Source: JADFNB01 sp036397455
GTDB taxonomy: Bacteria; Gemmatimonadota; Gemmatimonadetes; Gemmatimonadales; GWC2-71-9
DNA: 64,000 bases
Direction: 5' to 3'
NCBI GenBank assembly: GCA_036397455.1
Contig: DASWIX010000042.1
Coordinates: forward strand, 62,001 to 126,000
The position numbers and the translations under genes were made by a program. The first letter of the stretch is position 1. Each line of letters starts with the position of its first letter. The notes under the pieces were generated by a model, which worked only from the letters and a program-made list of their open reading frames with translations, made no database searches and was not told where the DNA came from. This document shows positions 14,055 through 21,710 of the stretch, in pieces.

Positions 14055-14804
14055 ATGTATCCGGCAAACGCTGACCGCATCCTCGATCATCTGAACCAGG
14101 GCGATCTCGTGCTCGACATCGGCGGTTGGGCGTGCCCGTTCAATCGGGCCAACTACGTCATGGACGCCGAGTCGTTCGAGACCCGCGGCTTCTACCGCAC
14201 CGTGGGGCTGCCGGACCATCAGGGCGGCGAAGAAGAACACTTCGACGAAGGGCGTTGGATCCGCCGCGACATCTGCGGACGCGAACCGTATCCGTTTCCC
14301 GACAAGCACTTCGACTTCGTCATCTGTTCGCACGTGCTCGAGGACATCCGCGATCCGCTGTGGGTGTGCGACGAGATGATTCGGATCGGGAAACGCGGGT
14401 ACGTCGAGGTGCCGTCACGCGTGGCCGAAACGTGTCGCGGCTGGGAGCACCCGCGCACCGCCGGCCTCTCGCACCATCGCTGGCTGATCGACATCGGGGA
14501 GAACCACATCACGTTCCTGCCCAAACTCCACGCAATCCACAGTCACTGGCGCTTCTCACTGCCCGCGTCGCACTTCCGGCACTTGCCGGAGCGCGAACGC
14601 GTGCAGTGGCTGTTCTGGGAAGGCGGCTTCACGTACGATGAACGTGTGATCCACGGACTCGACAATCAACTCGCCGAGTTGGAGTCGTTCGTGCGGCGCG
14701 CGGCGCCGTACTCACCCACGCGACTCGGCATCGACGCTGTCAGCCGGCGTATCGCCGCGCTGGCGCGAAGGGTAGCCGGCGGGTTCGTACGCCGCTTGGG
14801 ATGA
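14055..14804 (+). CDS. Class I SAM-dependent methyltransferase
   Basis: The protein has 249 residues. Motif I is VLDIGGWACPFNRANYVMDAE, an unusual variant of D-x-G-x-G-x-G, and the acidic motif II is in NYVMDAES. The segment PFPDKHFDFVICSHVLEDI-RDP is the Methyltransf_11 motif IV region (F-D-x-V-x-x-x-x-V-L-E-H/D-I), followed by YVEVPSR. The C-terminal part (R-H-L-P-E-R-E-R-V-Q-W-L-F-W) is not part of the core fold. Similar proteins occur in polysaccharide or glycolipid clusters, but no sugar genes are adjacent. Cytoplasmic; substrate unknown. It stands alone between two hairpin-rich intergenic stretches. Confidence 0.78.
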   Translation: MYPANADRILDHLNQGDLVLDIGGWACPFNRANYVMDAESFETRGFYRTVGLPDHQGGEEEHFDEGRWIRRDICGREPYPFPDKHFDFVICSHVLEDIRDPLWVCDEMIRIGKRGYVEVPSRVAETCRGWEHPRTAGLSHHRWLIDIGENHITFLPKLHAIHSHWRFSLPASHFRHLPERERVQWLFWEGGFTYDERVIHGLDNQLAELESFVRRAAPYSPTRLGIDAVSRRIAALARRVAGGFVRRLG

Positions 14805-14898
14805 AAACCGCGAAGCGGCTGACGGCGACCGCCGGTCTGGCGCCGTTCCCGACGGACGCGGCAGGTACGTGCAGCGTGTCCGCCGGCGTTGGATGGTT

Positions 14899-14916
14899 CC
14901 GGGGCTCAAGCCCCGG
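14899..14916. repeat. TCAA-tetraloop hairpin, second member of the intergenic repeat type
   Basis: CCGGGGC-TCAA-GCCCCGG forms a perfect 7-bp stem. The same stem-TCAA/TGAA-stem design is found in the element at 13902-14003. The surrounding gap of about 220 bases (14805-15024) between convergent genes holds nothing else I can support. Confidence 0.5.
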
Positions 14917-15024
14917 CTCGGCGCTGCGCGACGCGCCATGAATGGTGCCCATCGCCAAGCATCTCTTCCAGGCGCGCCACCCAACGCGCGAGCCGAAGCC
15001 GGCACATGACCGTACCGCGGTCCG

Positions 15025-15465
15025 CTACGCGAACAGCGCCTCGAAGCGGTTGAGGCAGCTTCTCCACCCCTGCTCGTGCGCGCCCTTGGCTTCTGCGTTG
15101 GGGAACAACTCGTGCGTGAGCACGACTTCGGTCGACCCGTTCATATCGTTGAACTCGACCGTCACGAGCGTCTCGCCAACCTGGTTCGCTTCTTCTTCCC
15201 AGTCCCAGGTGTAGACCACCTTACGGGGCGGATCGATCTCCCTGTACTGGCCGACCGCTGTGTAGGACTGTCCTTCCTCACCCCGCATACGAATCGTGTA
15301 CCGCCCGCCGACCGTGAGGTCGACCTCGACCCCCAGCATCGACGCCATTTCGGGTGCGGCCCAGCGCTCCATGTCCGCCGCGGTGGTCCATGCCGCGAAT
15401 ACCCGTGCGCGATCGGCGGCGATCACACGGGACAGTCTGAGTGTCGTGGTCGTGTCAGTGCTCAT
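15025..15465 (-). CDS. SRPBCC/AHSA1-domain protein (second copy)
   Basis: The protein has 146 residues from ATG 15465, which overlaps the upstream ArsR stop (ATGA). The pattern RVIAADRARVFAAWTTAADMERW, T-V-G-G-R-Y-x-I, YREIDPPRKVVYTWDW, V-V-L-T-H-E-L-F-P-N-A-E-A and EQGWRSCLNRFEALF is classical AHSA1. It is paired with its own ArsR regulator. It is only distantly similar to the AHSA1 protein at 12501-12962, so the two modules are not a recent duplication. A function beyond ligand binding cannot be named. Confidence 0.9.
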   Translation of the reverse strand: MSTDTTTTLRLSRVIAADRARVFAAWTTAADMERWAAPEMASMLGVEVDLTVGGRYTIRMRGEEGQSYTAVGQYREIDPPRKVVYTWDWEEEANQVGETLVTVEFNDMNGSTEVVLTHELFPNAEAKGAHEQGWRSCLNRFEALFA

Positions 15466-15833
15466 GGTGTGTCCTCCTGATGGTGGGTCGTGGAGTCGTT
15501 GCCGGCGCCGGCTTCGTCTTCGAGATAGCGCTTGAGCGCATCGAGTTGATGCTCCCAAAGTCCGCGGTACCGCTCGATCCAGTCGGCGGCGTCCCGCATG
15601 GGCGACGGATCCAATTCGCAACGGCTGACCCGACCCGCGCGCGTGCGCTGCACCAGCCCGGCACGCTCCAGCACGCGAAGATGCTTGGAGATCGCCGGAC
15701 GCGAGATCGAATAGGGCCGGGCCAGTTCGCCCACTGATGCCTCCCCGACGGCGAGTCGCGCGAGAATCCCGCGGCGGACCGGATCGGACAGGGCGCCAAA
15801 GGCGCGGTCGAGCTGTTGAGAATTGGTAACCAT
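15462..15833 (-). CDS. ArsR-family winged-helix repressor (second copy)
   Basis: The protein has 123 residues. ATG 15833 is preferred over an upstream one at 15869 because it lies just behind a consensus promoter and starts the conserved part (QLDRAFGALSDPVRRGILARL). The HTH SISRPAISKHLRVLERAGLV and the wing R-T-R-A-G-R-V-S-R-C are typical. The C-terminal tail (RGLWEHQLDALKRYLEDE) is the extended form found when ArsR is coupled to AHSA1. There is no metal-binding motif. Its first four codons lie inside a perfect palindrome, implying autorepression by occluding the promoter and start. Confidence 0.92.
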   Translation of the reverse strand: MVTNSQQLDRAFGALSDPVRRGILARLAVGEASVGELARPYSISRPAISKHLRVLERAGLVQRTRAGRVSRCELDPSPMRDAADWIERYRGLWEHQLDALKRYLEDEAGAGNDSTTHHQEDTP

Positions 15834-15869
15834 ATGGTTACCAATAGTGTCCGCAGCTCTCGATGTCAA
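15822..15869 (-). promoter_or_regulatory. Near-leaderless promoter with 24-bp perfect palindrome over the ArsR start codon
   Basis: On the minus strand TTGACA (15869-15864), a 17-base spacer and TATTGG (15846-15841) place the transcription start within one or two bases of ATG 15833. The palindrome has half-site ATTGGTAACCAT (15822-15833) and its exact reverse complement at 15834-15845, covering the -10 box, start codon and first codons. This is the same architecture as at 12172-12220. Confidence 0.7.
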
Positions 15870-15910
15870 GAGTCACACGGGATCGCCGGGAGGAACCAGC
15901 TACCTACATA

Positions 15911-18442
15911 TCACCACCAGCGGTGCGAGCAGGCCGGCTCCAGGGTACCCAACCAGTCCATGGCCGGGTCGCCGATGGGTGCACCCGGCGGTGCCGTCGG
16001 GATCCGGAGAGCGTCCAGCGCGGCGCCCGGTCGCTCGAGGAAGCGCGTGATGTCGCCCGCGATCTGCCGGAAATGCGCCGCGTCGGCCTCGTCGGCGCGC
16101 TCGGCTTCGCGTTGCAGCGTTGCCAAACGCCGCTCGAGTCGCATCGACGCCACCGCCCGCACCTGCGGCATGGGCGCCGTCGCCGCGAGCCTCGAGAGGT
16201 GTTCGATCACCACCGACTGCACCGCCCGTCGCAGTTCCGCCTCGTACGGGCTCGGCGCGCGCGCATCGAACGCGGCCTCGAACAGCCTGTCGATCACCTC
16301 CTCGAGACCCGGTAGCGAGGGATCGACGGCATGTTGCTCGACCACGCGCGCGACGCGAGCGTCATCCAGCAGTTCGGCGATGGTGTGACCCGCCGCGACC
16401 ACGGCGGGCGTCACCACGTCGAACCCGCCGCCGGTGTAACGCGGGAACAGCTCGCGGTGACGGAAGTAGCCCATCGGCCGGGGCGGCAGTCCGCGCAGCA
16501 CGGTCTCCGGGAGCGCCAGCGACGAGGGTATGAGCGTGGCGAGCAGTGCGCGCAGGGCATCGCGTTGCTCCGCTCCGCTCACCCGCTGCACGGGCGTGCG
16601 CCCGTCGCCGCGCATGGCGTAGACGTACCTCAACCCGCCTATCGCCGACGCGGTCGAGCTCACTTGGTAGCGGTGGTGCATGTATAGCGGGACCAGCGCC
16701 TCCTCCATGGTCGCCAGCGGCATGCCTCGCTTGATCGCGTTCTCACCGAACCGCTGCAACGCCGCGCGCCGCACCTCCATCATCCGGTCGAGCTCGGCGG
16801 CGACGTCGGTGCCGTTGGCCCATTGATCGGCCGCGGGCGTGATCTCGATGTCCTGGTTGGTGAGAAATCGGAGGTCCTCCGCCCAGGCGTCGGCGAGCAG
16901 TTTAGCGAGCGCGGCGGCCTCGTCGACGCCGGCCGGGAAGTCCTGATACCCGTAAAGGATCGAGACCTTGTCCCACTCCCCAATGCCCTCGGCGTAGACC
17001 TGTGAGAAGTCGAACGTACCGTCGCGAGCGAGCGTGACGAGGGGATGCGGATAGTCGAGTACCGAGATACGGCCCGCGCGGCTGTTGTAGTAGTTGTGCG
17101 CCAGGCCGAGCGTATGGCCCACCTCGTGCGCGGAGAGCTGTCGAATCCGCGCGAGTGCCCAGGCGGCGAGCTCCGGCGGCGTTTCCGTCCCATTCACGTA
17201 CGGCGCCAGCAGGCCCTCGGCGATCAGGTAGTCCTGGCGCACGCGCAGCGAGCCGAGCGTCACGACCCCCTTGATGATCTCGCCGGTACGCGGGTCCGTG
17301 ACCGATGCGCCGTAGCTCCAGCCGCGGGTGGAGCGGTGCACCCAGTTGATGACGTTGTAGCGCACGTCGAGCGGGCTCACGCCCTCGGGCAGAATCTCGA
17401 CACGGAACGCGTCGCGATACCCCGCCGCTTCGAACGCCTGGTTCCACCAACGCGCGCCATCCAACAGCGCGGAGCGGATCGGCTCGGGCGCGCCGGGATC
17501 GAGGTAGTACACGATCGGCTCGACCGCTTCGCTCACCGCCGCCGACGGATCGACCTTGCGCAGCCGGTGCCGCCGGATGAAGCGCTTCAGCAGCGGCTCG
17601 CCAAGCGCTACCGCATAGTCCGCGTGGCCGGCTCCGCCGTATCCCGCTCGCGGGTCGTACGGACGCGGAACGTACTCGTCGTCAGGGAGCGCGACGAACG
17701 AATCGTGCACCCGCAGCGTGGCGGCGTCCGGCGTGGCGGCGACGCTGCCCACGCCCTCGAAGGACCCTCCCGCGCCCGGCCCACCGCCTGCACGGCGGGT
17801 GAAGGTGAGTTCGACCTCGATCTCGGTGTTCTCGGGAAATCCCATCGTCATCGGCATGGACACGGCGCTGCGACTCGCATCGAGCCGGTACTGCCCCGGC
17901 TGCATTCGGTCGCCGATGTTGTCCGCGTCATTGATCACGAAGTCGGTGAGTTCCACCAGGGCGCGCCCATCCGTTTCCGCGGCGACGGGGAATCCCCACA
18001 ACACCGACCGCGCAAACGCATCGCGCACCGCGCGGACCTCGTTGGGATTGGCGCTACTCGCGCGGTAGTCGTAGTTGGGCTGCACCATCAGGATCTTGCG
18101 GCCGACCCGTTCGAACGACACGACGCGCGAGCCGAGCAGGCTTCCCCGGTCGAGTCCGATATCGTTCGATCCGAGCCCGGCGGCGAGGCCGCGAATGTGC
18201 AGCACCTCGGTGTTGAACCGGGCCAGCTCCATGTAGAGGGTGCCCATCCCCGCGTCCCAGTAGAGCGGGAAGAACCCCTCGATCCGCTGCATGCCGGCGG
18301 TCTTCTCCTCGATCGTCGGGAGCGCACCGGTCTCGGCACGGCGTGCTTGGGCCACCGCAGCGGCCGGCAAGACCAGGAACAACGGCACGATCAGCGCCAA
18401 CGCCGGTCGCCGACCGGGACGGGAGATTCCAAACGGGGACAT
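15911..18442 (-). CDS. Secreted zinc-dependent metalloprotease (DUF5117/DUF4953 family)
   Basis: The protein has 843 residues. ATG 18442 is chosen over 18454 because GGAGG lies five bases before it. A long signal sequence (PALALIVPLFLVLPAAAVAQ) is followed by a region beginning KTAGMQRIEGFFPLYWDAG, typical of DUF5117. The catalytic motif HEVGHTLGLAHN lies near residues 437-448: two His and Glu in H-E-x-x-H plus the third His six residues on, a metzincin-like zinc site. The C-terminal part (DUF4953) has GGLRYVYAMRGDGR. These large enzymes are common in Gemmatimonadota, Acidobacteriota and Bacteroidota; their physiological substrates are unknown. It is divergent from the VOC-like gene. Confidence 0.88.
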   Translation of the reverse strand: MSPFGISRPGRRPALALIVPLFLVLPAAAVAQARRAETGALPTIEEKTAGMQRIEGFFPLYWDAGMGTLYMELARFNTEVLHIRGLAAGLGSNDIGLDRGSLLGSRVVSFERVGRKILMVQPNYDYRASSANPNEVRAVRDAFARSVLWGFPVAAETDGRALVELTDFVINDADNIGDRMQPGQYRLDASRSAVSMPMTMGFPENTEIEVELTFTRRAGGGPGAGGSFEGVGSVAATPDAATLRVHDSFVALPDDEYVPRPYDPRAGYGGAGHADYAVALGEPLLKRFIRRHRLRKVDPSAAVSEAVEPIVYYLDPGAPEPIRSALLDGARWWNQAFEAAGYRDAFRVEILPEGVSPLDVRYNVINWVHRSTRGWSYGASVTDPRTGEIIKGVVTLGSLRVRQDYLIAEGLLAPYVNGTETPPELAAWALARIRQLSAHEVGHTLGLAHNYYNSRAGRISVLDYPHPLVTLARDGTFDFSQVYAEGIGEWDKVSILYGYQDFPAGVDEAAALAKLLADAWAEDLRFLTNQDIEITPAADQWANGTDVAAELDRMMEVRRAALQRFGENAIKRGMPLATMEEALVPLYMHHRYQVSSTASAIGGLRYVYAMRGDGRTPVQRVSGAEQRDALRALLATLIPSSLALPETVLRGLPPRPMGYFRHRELFPRYTGGGFDVVTPAVVAAGHTIAELLDDARVARVVEQHAVDPSLPGLEEVIDRLFEAAFDARAPSPYEAELRRAVQSVVIEHLSRLAATAPMPQVRAVASMRLERRLATLQREAERADEADAAHFRQIAGDITRFLERPGAALDALRIPTAPPGAPIGDPAMDWLGTLEPACSHRWW

Positions 18443-18514
18443 GCGACCCTCCATGAAGTGAACGCGCTCGGTAACTTGTCACCTCGAACCGTGTGAGCCT
18501 AGGGGGAACACCCG

Positions 18515-19153
18515 CTGCGCATCGATCATCTGGTCTATGGCGTGCCGAATCTCGCCGAGGGCGCCGATGCCATCGGGCGACGACTGGGCGTCCGTCCGAC
18601 ACCGGGCGGCCAGCACGCGGGACTCGGCACCGCCAATCAGCTCGTCGGCCTGGGGCATGACTGCTACCTGGAGATCATCGGCCCCGATCCGAACCAACCT
18701 ACCCCGGCCGGTCCACGACCGTTCGGCCTCGACACACTCACCGAGCCTCGCCTGGTGACCTGGGCGCTTCGCGAAACCGATCTCGACGCGCGCGTCGCCG
18801 CGCTTCGCGCTCGGGCTTACGATCCAGGGCCGGTGCTGGACATGCACCGTGTGCGGGCGGACGGCACTCGGCTCGCCTGGCGGCTCGCCATCCGCGGTCC
18901 GGCCATCGGCGGCGCGATGCCGCACGGTGACCGTCTCATCCCGTTTCTGATCGACTGGGGCGATACCGCCCACCCGGCCTCGACCCTGGAGTCCACGTGC
19001 AGGCTGCTCTCCGTCCACGCCCGGCACCCGGACCCTTCGGTGATACGGCCGTTGCTCGCGGCGCTCGACGTACCCCTCGACGTCGAACGAGCACCAGTCG
19101 CGGGGCTCGTCGCGACGCTACGCTGTCCGGCCGGCATTATCGAACTCTCGTGA
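18515..19153 (+). CDS. Glyoxalase-like (VOC) domain protein with probable CTG start
   Basis: The protein has 212 residues if read from CTG 18515 (LRIDHLVYGVPNL). Relatives begin M-R-I-D-H-L-V-Y-A-V-P-D-L, so the codons before the first GTG (18542) are clearly coding. An in-frame TAG at 18500-18502 excludes any ATG, GTG or TTG upstream; AGGGGG at 18501-18506 is a well-placed ribosome site for the CTG. Sequence TPGGQHAGLGTANQLVGLG and CYLEIIGPDPNQP match the glyoxalase-like PF13468 group, and the C-terminal half repeats a VOC-like module. Probably a metal-independent ligand-binding or small-molecule enzyme; substrate unknown. Confidence 0.75.
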   Translation: MRIDHLVYGVPNLAEGADAIGRRLGVRPTPGGQHAGLGTANQLVGLGHDCYLEIIGPDPNQPTPAGPRPFGLDTLTEPRLVTWALRETDLDARVAALRARAYDPGPVLDMHRVRADGTRLAWRLAIRGPAIGGAMPHGDRLIPFLIDWGDTAHPASTLESTCRLLSVHARHPDPSVIRPLLAALDVPLDVERAPVAGLVATLRCPAGIIELS

Positions 19154-19246
19154 GGACCCGCCGGCGGAACGCCGACACCCGTGCACGGTAGCACCTCGGA
19201 CGCCACCGCCTATGTTCTACTCGCCCCGATAGACCACGGAGAGCGC

Positions 19247-20995
19247 ATGGAGGGTCTGGAACAACTCATCGGTTCGGTCAAGGACCTGGTCGACCACTTC
19301 GGGCTGCCCATCCGGGGCGAGGTCGTGCCGCTCAAGGTGCTCGTGCTCCTGGGCGCGGGCATCTTCCTCACGATCCGGCTCGGCTTCATCCAGTTCCGCC
19401 GCATCCTCCACGGGTTCGCGGTCACCAGCGGCCGGTACGACGATCCCAACGAACCCGGCGACGTCTCGCACTTCCAGGCGCTCACGACGGCGCTGTCCGC
19501 GACGGTCGGCATCGGCAACATCGCCGGCGCCGCGTGGGCCATTCACTACGGCGGTCCGGGCGCGCTCTTTTGGATGTGGATGACGGCGCTGCTCGGCATG
19601 GCCACCAAGTACTCCGAGGTCACGCTCGCGCAACACTACCGCGACGTGGAATCGCCCGACGGCACGAAGCGATGGCAGGGGACGGTCTCCGGCGGCCCGA
19701 TGTACTACATCGAACGGGGGCTCGGCCCACACTGGAAGTGGATGGCGGTCTTCTTCGCCATCATGCTGGGCGCGGTCGCGTTCGTCACCGGCAACGCCGT
19801 GCAGGCCAACACCGTCGCCGACACGATGCAAACGCAGTTCGGCATGCCCAACCTGCTGACCGGACTGCTGGCGGGCGCCATCGTCGCCGCGGTGATCATC
19901 GGGGGGATTACGCGGATCGGGAAAGTCACCGCCATTCTCGCGCCCGTGATGGCGGCGATTTACGTCACCGGAGCCATGATCATCATCGTGCTCCACGCCA
20001 ATCAATTACTGCCAACCATCGCGCTCATTCTGCGCGAGGCGTTTTCACCGTCGGCCGGTGTCGCCGGCACGGGTGTCGGCGCCATCCTGGTCACGATGAA
20101 CTGGGGCGTCGATCGCGGCCTCTTCTCCAACGAGGCGGGCCAGGGTTCGGCGCCAATTGCACACGCGGCCGCGAAGACGGACGAGCCGGTGTCGGAAGGC
20201 GTCGTGGGCCTGGTGGAACCGTTCATCGACACCTTGGTGATCGTGTCCATGACCGCGCTCGTCATCATCATGACCGGCGCCTGGGACGCGCGCGTCCCGA
20301 GCGAGCTGGCGCTCGACGGCGGCGATCTCTCCTACGTCCAAGCGGGCGTCGACGGCCATTACACCGCCGTCACTCCCCCCGACGAGCTGGTCGTGATCGA
20401 CGGGACGCAGGCGAACGAGGCGTCCGACCGCCCGGTGTTCGCGTGGCACGACGTGAAGGTCGACCGCCTGTTCGTCGATCAGGCCCAGACCACACCGTTC
20501 CGCGGACGCATCATCCCCGCCGATCGGAACGCGGTGGGCGACGACGGCGCGACCTACACCGTGTTGTACGGCGACGCGCCCGAAGGCGGCGCGCCGCTCA
20601 CGATGCTGGGATTCCGCCGCGGGCTCTCGGCGATCGGCGACTGGGGTCACTACATCGTCGTCATCTCGGTGCTGCTGTTCGCGCTGTCGACCGCGATCTC
20701 GTGGAGCTACTACGGAGATCGCTGCGCCGCCTACCTGCTCGGCGCCAGGGCGGTATTGCCCTACAAGGTCGTCTACGTCGGCATGCACGTGGCGGGCGCC
20801 TTGATCGCACCTGCCGCGGCATGGGACCTCGGCGATATCATTCTTGGCATCGTCATCCTGCCCAATCTGATCGCCCTGGTCTTGCTCTCGGGGCAGGTGA
20901 AGAAGCTGACCGACAGTTACTTCGAGCGGCGCCCGTGGTTGGAAAACGCCGAGGTGCACCGCCGCATCGTTGCAGAACGGGGTGGGAGACACTAG
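19247..20995 (+). CDS. Sodium:alanine symporter family (AGCS) transporter with large extra loop
   Basis: The protein has 582 residues from ATG 19247, preceded by GGAGAG; an in-frame ATG at 19181 lacks a site. AGCS hallmarks are GDVSHFQALTTALSATVGIGNIAGAA, GGPGALFWMWMTALLGMATKYSEV, SGGPMYYIERGLG, NWGVDRGLFSNEAGQGSAPIAHAA and TAISWSYYGDR. It would import alanine, glycine or serine with sodium through the inner membrane. The usual length is about 450-480; here about 100 residues without hydrophobic segments (roughly 350-455) are inserted between two late helices. This region is polar and strand-rich and contains no Cys. It is a single gene, upstream of a cupin. Confidence 0.92.
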   Translation: MEGLEQLIGSVKDLVDHFGLPIRGEVVPLKVLVLLGAGIFLTIRLGFIQFRRILHGFAVTSGRYDDPNEPGDVSHFQALTTALSATVGIGNIAGAAWAIHYGGPGALFWMWMTALLGMATKYSEVTLAQHYRDVESPDGTKRWQGTVSGGPMYYIERGLGPHWKWMAVFFAIMLGAVAFVTGNAVQANTVADTMQTQFGMPNLLTGLLAGAIVAAVIIGGITRIGKVTAILAPVMAAIYVTGAMIIIVLHANQLLPTIALILREAFSPSAGVAGTGVGAILVTMNWGVDRGLFSNEAGQGSAPIAHAAAKTDEPVSEGVVGLVEPFIDTLVIVSMTALVIIMTGAWDARVPSELALDGGDLSYVQAGVDGHYTAVTPPDELVVIDGTQANEASDRPVFAWHDVKVDRLFVDQAQTTPFRGRIIPADRNAVGDDGATYTVLYGDAPEGGAPLTMLGFRRGLSAIGDWGHYIVVISVLLFALSTAISWSYYGDRCAAYLLGARAVLPYKVVYVGMHVAGALIAPAAAWDLGDIILGIVILPNLIALVLLSGQVKKLTDSYFERRPWLENAEVHRRIVAERGGRH

Positions 20996-21101
20996 CGATC
21001 GTGGAGGGAGCGCTGGCGGCACGGCCGTCGGTGAGCGCGCCGCACACGACCGTCAGGGCGTGAACGCGCCCGGGACTGCCTGGAAGCGAGGGGAGCGTAC
21101 G

Positions 21102-21464
21102 ATGCCAGTCAAACATGCCAACCTGATCGCCGCGGAGCCGGTCAACGCCGGGAGCGGCACGACGCGCCAGATCCTGATCGGACCGGACGAAGCACCGCAT
21201 TTCGCGATGCGCCGCTTCATTATGGAGCCGGGCGGCGGCATGCCGGCGCACACGAACGCGGTGGAACACGAACAGTATGTGCTCCGCGGTCGCGCAACGA
21301 TCGGGATCGGTGACGAAACGATCGACGTGCAGGCAGACGATGTGGTGTTCATCCCGGCTGGGACGCCGCACTGGTATCGGGCGAGGGGCGACGCGCCGTT
21401 CGAGTTCCTGTGCGTCGTACCCAATCACCCCGACCAGATCACGCTCGTTGACGCTCGCCCATGA
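21102..21464 (+). CDS. Single-domain cupin protein
   Basis: The protein has 120 residues from ATG 21102, with AGGGGAG upstream. The cupin motif 1 region is MEPGGGMPAHTNAVEHEQYVLRGRATI (H-x-x-x-x-x-H-E, ending in G), and motif 2 is DDVVFIPAGTPHWYRA (P-A-G-x-x-H-W). The metal ligands expected in the beta barrel are the two His and Glu of motif 1 and the His of motif 2, all present. It could be a sugar- or mannose-isomerase-like barrel or a small oxygenase; no specificity can be read. Cytoplasmic. It follows the symporter by 106 bases. Confidence 0.85.
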   Translation: MPVKHANLIAAEPVNAGSGTTRQILIGPDEAPHFAMRRFIMEPGGGMPAHTNAVEHEQYVLRGRATIGIGDETIDVQADDVVFIPAGTPHWYRARGDAPFEFLCVVPNHPDQITLVDARP

Positions 21465-21612
21465 GCGCGCCCGTCGCCAAGACACCATAGGTGTTCGCTC
21501 TGTCCAACCCGAGACCGTGTCGCTTCGCCTCGACAGGTTGTGTGAGCCGGTTTTCCACAACGGTATCTGAGCGATCGATAAGGAGTTACCGGCGCGTGTT
21601 TTCCACATGAGC

Positions 21613-21681
21613 GGGCACGGCAATTGCACTCTCATTCGCGGACCCCTACGTACCCAATTACGTTGGGTGCGTGCCGTGCCG
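21613..21681 (+). ncRNA. Possible structured leader upstream of the LACTB-like gene
   Basis: A long outer stem (GGCACGGCA 21614-21622 with TGCCGTGCC 21672-21680, extendable by two pairs with a bulge) encloses a second stem (ACGTACCCAA 21648-21657 with TTGGGTGCGT 21663-21672, one G-T pair). It ends about 30 bases before the gene start. It could be a 5'-UTR element; it has no similarity to a known riboswitch that I recognise. Confidence 0.3.
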
Positions 21682-21710
21682 CACCTCGCTGTCGCGGTCG
21701 CCGTGTCGGC

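Noticed and set aside
21580..21610. Mini-ORF GTG-TTT-TCC-ACA-TGA behind AAGGAG as a leader peptide
   Set aside because: Four codons with no link to a regulated gene; overlaps the DnaA-box-like site and could be chance.
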